Of a DNA stretch of 64,000 bases, positions 34,933 to 43,809 are shown one piece after another (the first letter of the stretch is position 1; every line of letters starts with the position of its first letter). Source of the stretch: Brotonthovivens ammoniilytica (GTDB lineage Bacteria; Bacillota; Clostridia; Lachnospirales; Lachnospiraceae); contig NZ_JAOQJQ010000001.1 of NCBI RefSeq assembly GCF_025566885.1, positions 124,001-188,000 on the forward strand, in the 5' to 3' direction. Position numbers and translations under genes: made by a program. The notes beneath the pieces are model-generated. The model worked only from the letters and a program-made list of their open reading frames with translations, had not been told where the DNA came from and did no database searches.

Positions 34933-36399
34933 TCAGTCCTGAACGAAGTCTGCGGCATTTTCACCTGCCATACGACCGGAATTTAATGCAAATCCCATTG
35001 TATTGCCGGGGAAGTAATAATAGTAAGTTCCGTTGTAGATTTCGCAGACATCAGTACCTGCCGCATACAATCCCGGAATTACCTGGTAATCATCGGTAAT
35101 AACTTCATAATTATGATTTATTTTAATGCCGCCCAAGGAGCCATAGGCGTTACAACGAAATTCCAGGGCATAGAATTTTTTACCGGTAACAGGATGAAGA
35201 TAGTTTCGGTTTTTCCCGAAATCGTCGTCATAGTTTTCGTCGCACATATCATTATAGCGTTCAACCGTATTAAGGAGATTGTCGGCATTAATGCCCATTT
35301 TTTCCGCTAAATCCTCCAGGGAATCTGCTACAAAGGCAAGATTCGGATACTGCTCCTGGGCTCTTTGCATGTTGTCGTCGAAATTTTCGGCAGGATTACC
35401 GTGGAATACTTCGCTTGGGAAATCCATGCCGTTTCTGCGGTAATATTTTACCATATCATCGCTCAGGATTTTGTACATTACCTTATCCTGCTGGTAATCA
35501 ATAATGTTTTCGCAAATGGAGCCGTTTTGCAGAACGCTTTCATCACAGCACCGATAACCGGATTTATTGACTGCCAAAGGACCTGCCTGCATAAATAAAG
35601 TAGTCTGCGGCCATTCGCCGAGAGATGCTCCGGGGAGATTTGGAACGCCGATACGTTCCATTTCCATGCGGCCGTGACCAGCTCCCGCCTCCCATGCCAT
35701 GCGGATGCCGTCTCCCATAATACCGGGAATCATAAAATCAAATAAATCTTTGTTCAGCGTATATCCGCAATGTTCCTGAATCATATCCGGATTTGTTCCA
35801 AAACCACCGGTGGCAATAATGACTGACTTGGCTGTTACTTCATATTCTTCCCCGTCTGTCCCGGAAGCATAAAAGCCGGTAACAGAATCGCCGCTTTTTA
35901 TTAATTTTTTTGCCGGTGTATTAAAGTAAAATTTAACGCCGTTATCCACACAGTATTCGTGAATTACTTTATTCATAGCAGAAGCGGAGCGTGGTCCCGG
36001 TATTCCGCCGCCCTCCGGCATAACTACATGCCAGGTCTGCTCAGACTCCGGAAAATTTTTCATGACTGCGGCAAAACGGACGCCCATATCTTCGAGCCAG
36101 TTAATGGTATCGCCGGATTTCCAGATATAATCATGTACAAGCTGGGCGTCTGCCTGCCAGTGTACATAGTCCATAAACTGTCGGAACGCTTTTTCCTTTG
36201 TAAGATTTACCATGGATTTTTGCTGAATGCGGCTTTCTACGGCAAATGGCCCCATTCCCATGTTGGCGGCGCCGCCCGGACCGGCGGCCTTTTCAAATAC
36301 AACTACGCTGCAGCCGGATTCAGCGGCTGCTGCAGCAGCACACAAACCGGCTGGTCCTGCAGCGATAATGCCGATGTCGGCAGAAATTTTTGTTCCCAT
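34933..36399 (-). CDS. FAD-dependent reductase, fumarate reductase/ketosteroid dehydrogenase-like
   Basis: A 488-aa flavoprotein of the FrdA/KsdD/urocanate-reductase group. The N-terminal dinucleotide fold IIAAGPAGLCAAAAAAESG has Ala in place of the first Gly of GxGxxG. Then come VVVFEKAAGPGGAA, SVIIATGGFGTN and the C-terminal FAD closure GLYAAGTDVCEIYNGTYYYY. No heme or FMN-binding (SGAT) domain and no signal peptide, so it acts in the cytoplasm and needs an external electron donor. It probably reduces or introduces a C=C bond next to a carbonyl. Its promoter is at 36453-36481. Confidence 0.85.
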   Translation of the reverse strand: MGTKISADIGIIAAGPAGLCAAAAAAESGCSVVVFEKAAGPGGAANMGMGPFAVESRIQQKSMVNLTKEKAFRQFMDYVHWQADAQLVHDYIWKSGDTINWLEDMGVRFAAVMKNFPESEQTWHVVMPEGGGIPGPRSASAMNKVIHEYCVDNGVKFYFNTPAKKLIKSGDSVTGFYASGTDGEEYEVTAKSVIIATGGFGTNPDMIQEHCGYTLNKDLFDFMIPGIMGDGIRMAWEAGAGHGRMEMERIGVPNLPGASLGEWPQTTLFMQAGPLAVNKSGYRCCDESVLQNGSICENIIDYQQDKVMYKILSDDMVKYYRRNGMDFPSEVFHGNPAENFDDNMQRAQEQYPNLAFVADSLEDLAEKMGINADNLLNTVERYNDMCDENYDDDFGKNRNYLHPVTGKKFYALEFRCNAYGSLGGIKINHNYEVITDDYQVIPGLYAAGTDVCEIYNGTYYYYFPGNTMGFALNSGRMAGENAADFVQD

Positions 36400-36452
36400 A
36401 ATAAAAAGTCTCCTTTCAAATGAAATATGCCATATCTCTATTTGTTGGTTTA

Positions 36453-36481
36453 ATCATACTATCGGAAGGAAAAAGTGTCAT
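36453..36481 (-). promoter_or_regulatory. Promoter for the FrdA-like flavoprotein gene
   Basis: Read on the - strand, ATGACA (complement of 36476-36481), 17 bp, TATGAT (complement of 36453-36458), about 54 bp before the start codon. Confidence 0.5.
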
Positions 36482-36537
36482 TGGAACAGATTCAAAAAAA
36501 CACTGCAAGAAAGGGGAAAACCTTGGTTTTGCGCACA

Positions 36538-36574
36538 AAAATATCTGTGGCCGCTTCAGAACCACAGATATTTT
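36538..36574 (-). terminator. Terminator of the GPH transporter gene
   Basis: A 13-bp perfect stem, AAAATATCTGTGG / CCACAGATATTTT, with 11-nt loop. On the - strand the stem ends in a T run, 26 bp after the transporter stop. Confidence 0.8.
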
Positions 36575-36599
36575 AAATATGGTTGGGAGAGTAATTTTT

Positions 36600-38003
36600 T
36601 TAAATGTCTGCCAGACGGTTTTTCATAATATGTTCCATCATTTCGGCATGTTTTCCTTCCAGTTTCCAGGTAAATATATAGATAATTGCGAGTGCCGCAT
36701 AGAAAATCATAGGAATACCTGCAAAAGCAAAGTTTATGGCGCCGGCAACGTCTGTGCTCTGGACGGCAGCGCCGGATTGATAGCCGCCGGCATACATGGC
36801 TCCGCTTAATAACGCGGAACCGAGAGCACCGCCGATTTTTACTCCGATAGAAACAATGGCGCTTGTTACTCCCTCTGCCCGTACATTATTTTTATATTCG
36901 CCATAATCCACGCATTCGCCGGTCATTGCCATGATCTGTGTTGTAGTAAATGTAATACCTGCAACGGCAATGATTAAAACACAAGCACAAATTACTGTAA
37001 AGCTTTTCCCGCCGGAAAAGAACATGGTTCCGGCAGCGATAGCGCCCAGTACAGAGCCGATGATAAAAATTTTTCTGGAACCGATTCTGCGTACCAGAGG
37101 AGCGGCAATAAGAAAACCTGTGATATTTCCAATAACCATAAATATCATAAATTTAGAATAAAGTATCTGATTGCCAAGCACATTTGCGGCGTAATAAATG
37201 CCGCCGGTCTGAATGATGGTATTCGCTATATTGAGAATCAGGATATAGATTAATAAAATAAATGCATATTTATTTTTGCCAAGTGTAATAAACAAATCTT
37301 TTACTTTAACAGAGCGCCTTTCTCCCAGCATAATATCATTCAGGTCACCAACATTTTCCCGGCAGAGGGCATAGGTAATCAGACATGCCAGAAATGCTAC
37401 GCAGGCATATATGGTAAAAATTTTTGCATAGCCTATTTTCATAGCCCAGATATTTGTCAGTGACATTAAAAGGCCGCAGAGAATAGCGGATATGCCGTCA
37501 TTTAATACGCCCAGCTGTCCGCGTTCTTTTGGATTGTTAGTCATACGGGTCATTAAAACGGTCCGTGCAACGGAAATGATTGTTCCAAATACAGAAATAC
37601 TTAATGCATAGAGAACAGCTAAAAGAACAACTTTTACTGCCATTCCTGCAGTTTCGGGGATGTAGAACACAGCCGCCAGAGTAACTGCATATGGAACGGA
37701 TACCCAGAGAATCCAGGGTCTTGCTTTGCCTTTTTTTGATTTTGTATTATCAATGATAATACCAGCAAGGATGTCAGAAAAACCATCCAAAATTTTAACC
37801 AGCATCATAATCATGCCCACCAGCCCCACGGCAATTTTCAAATTTTCCGTGGCAAACGTCATTAAAAACATTGGAATTGTCATCATCCAGACGTTAGCCA
37901 GTCCGTCAAATGTGTAACCTACTTTCTGACTTAGTGGAAGCGGTCCCATTGAAGCAAGGGCTTTTCCGGCTTCTTCCTGTGTTATATTTTTCTTTACATT
38001 CAT
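36600..38003 (-). CDS. GPH-family (glycoside-pentoside-hexuronide) cation symporter
   Basis: A 467-aa 12-helix transporter. The N-terminal helix reads KVGYTFDGLANVWMMTIPMFL and the first loop DGFSDILAGIIIDNTKSKKGKARPW carries the GPH/MelB signature (Asp in DGFSD, then GxxxDxTxSKxGKxRP). GPH carriers move sugars, glycosides, hexuronides or related organic molecules with Na+ or H+. Its position beside CocE-type hydrolases and flavoenzymes suggests the cluster substrate may enter as a conjugate. It is divergent from the second CocE gene, with the shared motif in its promoter. Confidence 0.88.
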   Translation of the reverse strand: MNVKKNITQEEAGKALASMGPLPLSQKVGYTFDGLANVWMMTIPMFLMTFATENLKIAVGLVGMIMMLVKILDGFSDILAGIIIDNTKSKKGKARPWILWVSVPYAVTLAAVFYIPETAGMAVKVVLLAVLYALSISVFGTIISVARTVLMTRMTNNPKERGQLGVLNDGISAILCGLLMSLTNIWAMKIGYAKIFTIYACVAFLACLITYALCRENVGDLNDIMLGERRSVKVKDLFITLGKNKYAFILLIYILILNIANTIIQTGGIYYAANVLGNQILYSKFMIFMVIGNITGFLIAAPLVRRIGSRKIFIIGSVLGAIAAGTMFFSGGKSFTVICACVLIIAVAGITFTTTQIMAMTGECVDYGEYKNNVRAEGVTSAIVSIGVKIGGALGSALLSGAMYAGGYQSGAAVQSTDVAGAINFAFAGIPMIFYAALAIIYIFTWKLEGKHAEMMEHIMKNRLADI

Positions 38004-38055
38004 ATGTAAATCCCCCTTTCACGTTGTGTCTGCAAAACAGAACTATCATATAGTG

Positions 38056-38107
38056 AGTATACTATTCGTGTTTATAATATTCCAATTAGCGTTGATTATA
38101 ACATTGA
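38056..38107 (-). promoter_or_regulatory. GPH transporter promoter with shared 28-bp upstream motif
   Basis: On the - strand -35 TTGGAA (complement of 38080-38085) and -10 TATACT (complement of 38056-38061) are 18 bp apart. The 28 bp ending at the -35 (38080-38107) match the corresponding region of the M24 gene promoter (45115-45142) at 19 of 28 positions. The common form is TCAATNTNATAATNA, five free bases, TNATTGGA. A small palindrome TAACATTGATGTTA lies at 38099-38112. Confidence 0.6.
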
Positions 38108-38282
38108 TGTTAAAAAATAATTATTTTATCTGTTTGTTATCAGACACAAAAATAGAGCGGTACAAAGGGAGATTTTGAGAGCTGGCAACATTGTTGGGCA
38201 GCGAATAGAATGCTACCATAAATGTACAAAGGACGGTTGAAATCGTTCCTAAATATTACCATCAAAAACAGGAGGAAATGTA

Positions 38283-40091
38283 ATGGGACTGAAAGAGCAG
38301 AAATATGAAGGGATTCCGGTATATAATCCGGAATCAAATAATGAACGTTTTAAATTTAAAAAAGAAACGCTTGTAAATGGAGAAGAAGTTGACGTTTTGT
38401 ATCGAAAAGGAAATCCGGGTTATACAATGGAAAAATTAATCGCGGCGCGTGAACGGGGTGAAATGACATTTTCTAATTTTTGCCCGAAGCTTGAACCGCA
38501 TACTTTTGAAGCGGAGCCGGGAATATTATGTGAAAGGGACGTATGTATTGTACTTCGTGACGGAACCAAAATATATGCAGATATTTTCCGTCCAGGCAAT
38601 ACCACAGAAAAAGTGCCGGTCATTGTATCCTGGAGCCCGTTTGGAAAACGCCAGTCAGAGGGCATGGGTACATGGAAATTAATGGGAGTTCCGCCGCATA
38701 CGGTATCCCAGTGGGCAAAGTTTGAATCTGCAGATCCCGGCTACTGGTGCCATCATGGATATGCGGTGGCAAATGTAGACCCGCGGGGCGTAGGAAACTC
38801 CGAGGGTGATGTAAGCACATTCGGATTACAGGACGGACAGGACGGATATGATTTTACAGAATGGGTAGCAGCGCAGGAATGGTGCAGCGGTAAAGTATCC
38901 TTTACAGGAAATTCCGGCGTGGCTATGGTTATCTGGAGAATTGCCGCGGAACAGCCGCCTCATCTGGCTTGTATTGCGCCGTGGGAGGGAACCGGAGATA
39001 TGTATCGTGAATCCGTATGCGTGGGAGGCATTCCCGCCGCAAAATTTAATGAGGGTATTGTAGAGGGAATTGCCTGCAATAACTGGGCAGAAGACATGGG
39101 CAATATGTCTGTACTGCATCCGTTTATGGACGACTACTGGGAAAGCAAAATCCCAAGATGGGAAAATATCCGCGTTCCGGCATATGTAACCGCAGGATTA
39201 TGTCATTTCCATCTTCATGGCTCCGTCGAGGGATTCCGCCGTATTCGCTCTACAAAAAAATGGCTGCGGATTCACCGGGAAATGGAGTGGCCGGATACAT
39301 ATCACTATGAAAATCTGGAAGATTTGCGCCGGTTTTATGACCGCTATCTCAAAGGTATTCACAATGGCTGGGAGTTTACGCCGAAGATTCGTACAGATAT
39401 TATGGACGCATATGATTTTGATTTTGAAAGAAATCATGAAGAAAGAGAGTTCCCCATTGCCCGCACGGATTACCGGAAAATTTATCTGGATGCAAAAACA
39501 GGAACCGGCAGTTACGAGCCGTTTGAACAGGAAGCAGAAATCGCGTACGATCCGGAAAAAGATATTATATCTTTTGATTTCCAGGTGCCGGAAGATACGG
39601 TTATTATTGGTTACATGAAGCTGCACCTTGGTCTGGAAGTAAGAGGATATGACAATACGGATATGTTTATCTGGGTTAAGAAATACAGCATGGATGGAGA
39701 ATATGTACCGGAATGGTGTACAGGTGAAAATTATCGCGGAGCCTGGGGATATTTCAGAGGCACGCACCGTGAGTTGGATCCGAAATGGAGCAGTGATTTC
39801 CAGCCGGTACAGGCACACCGCAGGGAAGAACCTATGGAAGAGGGAGAGGTTTACCCTGTAGACATCGAAATCTGGCCCCATTCCCGTATCTGGCACAAGG
39901 GAGAAAGAATTCGTATAGAAATTTCCGGTCATTTTGTTCAGTCAGAGTGGTATGAAGATGCGCGTCAGCATTATGATACGGATAATGGAAACGGAACTGC
40001 GGTAATTCATACCGGAGGAAAGCATAACGCATATTTGCAGATACCATTTATTCCGCCTAAATATCAGGTAGGAGATTATGTTGTAAGGTAA
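38283..40091 (+). CDS. CocE/NonD-family hydrolase 2
   Basis: A second 602-aa X-Pro dipeptidyl-peptidase/CocE-like protein. It has CIVLRDGTKIYADIFRP, VANVDPRGVGNSEG and the nucleophile elbow KVSFTGNSGVAM (Ser about 211), then a C-terminal jelly-roll. The GWYD aspartate position reads AGLCHFHLHG, and the histidine region reads RIHREMEWPDTYH. It therefore belongs to a subfamily with altered Asp/His sites and is only distantly related to the copy at 28980. There is no signal peptide. AGGAGG precedes the ATG. A candidate promoter, TTGTTG-17-TACCAT, lies at 38191-38219. Confidence 0.84.
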   Translation: MGLKEQKYEGIPVYNPESNNERFKFKKETLVNGEEVDVLYRKGNPGYTMEKLIAARERGEMTFSNFCPKLEPHTFEAEPGILCERDVCIVLRDGTKIYADIFRPGNTTEKVPVIVSWSPFGKRQSEGMGTWKLMGVPPHTVSQWAKFESADPGYWCHHGYAVANVDPRGVGNSEGDVSTFGLQDGQDGYDFTEWVAAQEWCSGKVSFTGNSGVAMVIWRIAAEQPPHLACIAPWEGTGDMYRESVCVGGIPAAKFNEGIVEGIACNNWAEDMGNMSVLHPFMDDYWESKIPRWENIRVPAYVTAGLCHFHLHGSVEGFRRIRSTKKWLRIHREMEWPDTYHYENLEDLRRFYDRYLKGIHNGWEFTPKIRTDIMDAYDFDFERNHEEREFPIARTDYRKIYLDAKTGTGSYEPFEQEAEIAYDPEKDIISFDFQVPEDTVIIGYMKLHLGLEVRGYDNTDMFIWVKKYSMDGEYVPEWCTGENYRGAWGYFRGTHRELDPKWSSDFQPVQAHRREEPMEEGEVYPVDIEIWPHSRIWHKGERIRIEISGHFVQSEWYEDARQHYDTDNGNGTAVIHTGGKHNAYLQIPFIPPKYQVGDYVVR

Positions 40092-40111
40092 AATATAAAT
40101 ATACAAAAAAC

Positions 40112-40153
40112 AGGTTATCCCGAATCTTGAAAAGATAAGGGATAACCTTATTT
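40112..40153. terminator. Bidirectional terminator between hydrolase 2 and thiolase
   Basis: AGGTTATCCC (40112-40121) pairs with GGGATAACCT (40139-40148), followed by TATTTTT on the + strand and flanked by A-rich DNA on the other side. The two genes converge here. Confidence 0.8.
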
Positions 40154-41311
40154 TTATGGACGTTCCATAATGCAGGCGGCGCCCATGCCTCCGCCTATGC
40201 ACATGGTTATCAGTGCATATTTACCATGATTGTGATTCAAATAAGTCAGCGCTTTGGTCGTCAGGAAAATTCCGGTTGCTCCCATGGGATGTCCCAGCGC
40301 CATTGCACCGCCGTATGGATTTGCTTTTTCAAATGGAATTTCCAGCTCTTTCATACAGGGAAGCATTTGAGCGGCAAATGCTTCATTTAGTTCTACCGTA
40401 TCCATATCATTTATTGTCAGTCCTGCTTTTTTTAATACTTTTGGAACCGCTTCGATTGGACCAAGTCCCATATAGGCAGGGTCAACGCCTGCAGTCGAAA
40501 ATGCAACAAATTTTAATAACGGTTTCAGATGAAGCCGGGCAGCTTTTTGTGCCGACATTATGACAGCAAAGCCGGCACCGTCGCTGACCTGGGAAGATGT
40601 TGCCGCGGTAACCAATCCGTTTTCCAGAAAACAGGGAGTTAATGCCGCAAGTTTTTCCAGGGAAGTGTCCGGACGAATTCCGTCATCTTGCGTAATCGTT
40701 TTTCTTTCGCCGTCAAAAACCGTATCAATCGGTATGATATATTCATTTAAAAGTCCGGCTTTTTGCGCCGCATAGGCTTTTTCGTGGCTTGCAGCGGCAG
40801 CCATTTCCATCATCTCTCTGGTGACGCCCTTTTTTGATGCAACATTTTCCGCGGTTAATCCCATGGACATGTAAGCGCCTTTTTTGTGTTCTGCAAGCCA
40901 TGGTTCAAACGTATTGGAATCCAATGCCATAGATACGGTGCTCATGCTTTCAATACCGCCGGCAATCATAATCGTTTCCTGACCGGACATAATGGCCTGG
41001 GCACACAGTGCGATTGCCTGAAGTCCGGAGGAACAGAAACGATTAATTGTCATTCCCGGAATGGAATCCGGCAGACCGGCGCGTTCAACAATCAGACGTG
41101 CAATATTATATCCCTGTGTTTCAAAAGGCATAGCGCATCCAACAATAACGTCGTCGATTTCAGACACATTCAGTTCCGGAATTTTTTGCAGTACGCCCTT
41201 TAATGTCTGTGCTCCAAAATCAATAGGATGAGTTTGGGCAAGACCACCCTTTTTTCCCCGGGTAACAGGACTTCTTCCAATGGCAACAATGACAGCCTCG
41301 TTTTGATTCAT
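40154..41311 (-). CDS. Thiolase (acetyl-CoA C-acyltransferase)
   Basis: A 385-aa thiolase with all three catalytic elements. They are the nucleophilic Cys in NRFCSSGLQA (about residue 88), His in GHPMGATG (about 343) and Cys in MCIGGGMG (about 373). Motifs such as VELNEAFAAQ are also present. It would cleave a 3-oxoacyl-CoA to acetyl-CoA plus a shortened acyl-CoA, or condense acetyl-CoA in reverse. With the 3-hydroxyacyl-CoA dehydrogenase it gives the last two steps of beta-oxidation. No acyl-CoA dehydrogenase or enoyl-CoA hydratase is present, so another enzyme must supply the 3-hydroxyacyl intermediate. Confidence 0.92.
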   Translation of the reverse strand: MNQNEAVIVAIGRSPVTRGKKGGLAQTHPIDFGAQTLKGVLQKIPELNVSEIDDVIVGCAMPFETQGYNIARLIVERAGLPDSIPGMTINRFCSSGLQAIALCAQAIMSGQETIMIAGGIESMSTVSMALDSNTFEPWLAEHKKGAYMSMGLTAENVASKKGVTREMMEMAAAASHEKAYAAQKAGLLNEYIIPIDTVFDGERKTITQDDGIRPDTSLEKLAALTPCFLENGLVTAATSSQVSDGAGFAVIMSAQKAARLHLKPLLKFVAFSTAGVDPAYMGLGPIEAVPKVLKKAGLTINDMDTVELNEAFAAQMLPCMKELEIPFEKANPYGGAMALGHPMGATGIFLTTKALTYLNHNHGKYALITMCIGGGMGAACIMERP

Positions 41312-41364
41312 AGTGATTTCTCCATTCTGTTAAATATTTTTTATAAGGTAATGCTTTCATTATA

Positions 41365-41430
41365 AGTATAGCGCAGGCTGTTTTCCGGGAGAAATCACTC
41401 TTTCTACTCACAATTATTATTCTTAATAAT
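41365..41430 (-). promoter_or_regulatory. Thiolase promoter region with inverted repeat
   Basis: On the - strand -10 TATACT (complement of 41365-41370) lies 18 bp from a weak -35 TTTCTC (complement of 41389-41394). Upstream is the 7+4+7 inverted repeat ATTATTA/TAATAAT (41413-41430). The weak -35 with an AT-rich dyad next to it suits a LysR-type activator, whose gene ends just upstream at 41452. Confidence 0.5.
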
Positions 41431-41451
41431 CAATGCAGAGAGAAAGAATAT

Positions 41452-42396
41452 TTAGGGGGTTTTTTGTCTGTTCATGCAGCACCAGGTTTTAGAACAGAGA
41501 TTACAGTCTACATGCATAGACTCGGAAACTTCCAGCAGACTGCTGCGCGGCGGACAGGAACTGTCCTTATTCCAAATAGCGGCCATACAGAGTTCTGCGT
41601 CTGGATTTTTGATTTCACAGTACGAGAGCAGAGAATGGCTGTGATATTTTAAAAAGGAGTGCGGCATAACAGAAATGCCATATCCGGACTCTGCGTATAC
41701 AAGCATGTCCTGGATAGTTTCCGCAAATATGAAATTTGTATATACATTCATTTGCCGGCAGAGATTGCTGATAAGATTCAGTCCTTTTGCGTTTTTTTCC
41801 AGGAGACAGATAGGCGCCTGCTCCGCCAGCAGCAAAAAGTTTTCCAGCGTACAGTCGTCCTTGAAAAGTCTGCTGGAGGCTGCCAGACTAAGGGTGTCGC
41901 AGGAAAGGATCCTGCAGTCCATATGGGTGCCAAGATATTTATCCGGAAGCAGAATAAAGCCAATATCAATAATATTGTTTTGCAGCGCGTTTTTTATCTC
42001 GTTAGAGGAAAAACGCTGGATATTTACATCAATAGCCGGATATTGCTCCCGAAGCTGATTCAGAATAAGACTCAATGTTTCCTGGGCAAAGGCTTCTTCA
42101 TAGCCAATGCGCAGGGAGCCGTATGCGTTTCCATATTTGGCGGCACGCTTTACCGAATAGAGCAGGGAATCCGACTGGCGGATTAACTTGTTCGCTTCTT
42201 TCAGCATGATTTCACCTGCCGGCGTTAAAGAAACCGAACGGGTATTGCGGGTGAATAGAGGGTATCCAACCTCGGCTTCTAAATCTGCAATTTGTTTGCT
42301 TAATAAAGGCTGGGTTACATATAAAATTTCGGCAGCCTTGCGGAAATTCAGTTGTTCAGCTACTGCCACAAAATATTGAAGCTGGCGTAATTGCAT
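41452..42396 (-). CDS. LysR-type transcriptional regulator
   Basis: A 314-aa LysR protein. The N-terminal winged helix reads MQLRQLQYFVAVAEQLNF and AAEILYVTQPLLSKQIADLE, and the rest is the periplasmic-binding-like effector domain. An upstream in-frame ATG at 42417 exists, but ATG 42396 has AAGGATG before it and matches the family start. It lies between the thiolase and the cupin-SDR-M24 genes and is the obvious local regulator for the motif found at 38080-38107 and 45115-45142. The effector is unknown. Confidence 0.9.
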   Translation of the reverse strand: MQLRQLQYFVAVAEQLNFRKAAEILYVTQPLLSKQIADLEAEVGYPLFTRNTRSVSLTPAGEIMLKEANKLIRQSDSLLYSVKRAAKYGNAYGSLRIGYEEAFAQETLSLILNQLREQYPAIDVNIQRFSSNEIKNALQNNIIDIGFILLPDKYLGTHMDCRILSCDTLSLAASSRLFKDDCTLENFLLLAEQAPICLLEKNAKGLNLISNLCRQMNVYTNFIFAETIQDMLVYAESGYGISVMPHSFLKYHSHSLLSYCEIKNPDAELCMAAIWNKDSSCPPRSSLLEVSESMHVDCNLCSKTWCCMNRQKTP

Positions 42397-42484
42397 TTCG
42401 TTCACATCCTTTATCATGGTATAAAAATACGGGGCTTCTTACTATTGATATTAGCATATTTCGCAGAATTTTCCCAGAACCCAA

Positions 42485-42519
42485 AAAACAGCCGCCGCGA
42501 AAAAACGGACAGCTGTTTT
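42485..42519 (-). terminator. Terminator of the M24-SDR-cupin operon
   Basis: AAAACAGC (42485-42492) pairs with GCTGTTTT (42512-42519). On the - strand it ends in a T run and lies 62 bp past the cupin stop. Confidence 0.7.
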
Positions 42520-42580
42520 CTGATTGCATAGCCTGTTATATACAGGTAGAAAGTAGTAAAAAATAAAGAAAAATAAGTAT

Positions 42581-42928
42581 TTATTTCATTTTAAGAATTA
42601 CCAGCATAAGGGTATCTTCTGTTCCGTTATTTACAACGCTCTTTTGAACATTTGCGCCCACATGCACGCTGTCGCCTTTGGTAAGGAGGGTTTCCGTGCC
42701 GGTATCATCTTTAAAAAGTATCTGTCCCTCTGCTATATAATAGACAGACTCCAGAGGAACCGGACCATAGTTTGTGCCGCCTCCCGGCATAAAACGTGAA
42801 AGCCCCACCGTAATATTGCCTTCTGAAATATCAGCTGCATCATGGAGGCGGGTCAGAACACAGTCAAAATGTCCGGGAGCCTCGTAAGTATATCCTTCGT
42901 TTTTTTTCGTGATTTTAATATTTGCCAT
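42581..42928 (-). CDS. Cupin-domain protein
   Basis: A 115-aa single-domain cupin (conserved beta barrel; PGGGTNYGPVPLESVYYIAEG, then LLTKGDSVHVGANVQKSVVNNG). The first cupin motif lacks the usual HxH pair: an Asn-Tyr-Gly-Pro stretch stands there, and one His remains in the second motif. Metal binding is therefore uncertain. Such small cupins often accompany catabolic genes as isomerases or binding proteins. It is 27 bp after the SDR gene and in its operon. Confidence 0.75.
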   Translation of the reverse strand: MANIKITKKNEGYTYEAPGHFDCVLTRLHDAADISEGNITVGLSRFMPGGGTNYGPVPLESVYYIAEGQILFKDDTGTETLLTKGDSVHVGANVQKSVVNNGTEDTLMLVILKMK

Positions 42929-42955
42929 AATGAAGTTCCTTTCTGATAATTTTAG

Positions 42956-43735
42956 TTAAACGATTACGCTGGAACCGCCGTCGGTGTATATACACTGTCC
43001 GGTTACAAAATCGGATTCCTCCGATGCAAGGAAAATGACAGGCGTGATGTTATCGTCTGCTTCACCGAGACGTCCCATCGGAATGTTGGCAAGAAGACTG
43101 TCCTTAACGCCAGGATTCTGAGCGAATACATTTTCCATCGTTTTTGTCATTGTAATAGCGGGTCCGACAGCATTTACGGTAACGCCTTTTTTGGACCATT
43201 CCGCTGCCAAAGATGCAGTCAGCATAGAGACGGCAGCCTTGGTTACGCTGTAGCAGGTATTTCCCATACCCTGATTAACGGCGCGTACGGCGCGGATAGA
43301 AGAAACATTGATAATACGTCCCCAGCCACGTTCTATCATGCCCTGGGCAAATGTTCTGCAGGTAAGCATAACGCTGGTTATATTTGTATTCAGCATGCCG
43401 TTCCATACATTCAGCGGCATTTCGTTAATGGGAAATTTTTGGTTATATCCCTGAGAATTAACAAGAATATCTACCTGTCCCAGCATAGAAGCTGCTGTTG
43501 CATACAGTTCCTTTACTGCTTCTTCAGAAGTAACGTCTGCGCTGATACACATAACGTTTTTCCCTGTTTCTATTTTAATAGCCGCGGCAGCATTTTCCAG
43601 TGTTTCCAGATTTCGACCGGTAATGACTACTTCGGCGCCATAAAATGCGAGTCCCTTTGCAATGGCGCTTCCGATTCCGCCTCCGCCGCCCACGACAACC
43701 GCTTTTTTCCCTGTTAAATCAAATGCATTTTTCAT
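42956..43735 (-). CDS. Short-chain dehydrogenase/reductase
   Basis: A 259-aa classical SDR. The cofactor loop is VVGGGGGIGSAIAKGL, with NVSSIRA (catalytic Ser) and YSVTK (Tyr/Lys) following. The C-terminus GQCIYTDGGSSVIV is typical of the gluconate-5-dehydrogenase/3-oxoacyl-reductase/BaiA-like group. The residue after the glycine loop and ITGRNLETL (Arg in the second strand's end) hint at NADP(H). It probably oxidises or reduces a hydroxy/keto group on the cluster substrate. Confidence 0.88.
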   Translation of the reverse strand: MKNAFDLTGKKAVVVGGGGGIGSAIAKGLAFYGAEVVITGRNLETLENAAAAIKIETGKNVMCISADVTSEEAVKELYATAASMLGQVDILVNSQGYNQKFPINEMPLNVWNGMLNTNITSVMLTCRTFAQGMIERGWGRIINVSSIRAVRAVNQGMGNTCYSVTKAAVSMLTASLAAEWSKKGVTVNAVGPAITMTKTMENVFAQNPGVKDSLLANIPMGRLGEADDNITPVIFLASEESDFVTGQCIYTDGGSSVIV

Positions 43736-43809
43736 GTTGTTTCATTCCTTTCTGAACGATAAATTTTTGTAAACGAGAAGAGATCGTATATTTAGCCGCT
43801 GTGCGGATC

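Noticed and set aside
39198..39932. A 244-codon - strand frame
   Set aside because: It is antisense to CocE/NonD hydrolase 2; composition is unlike a real protein.
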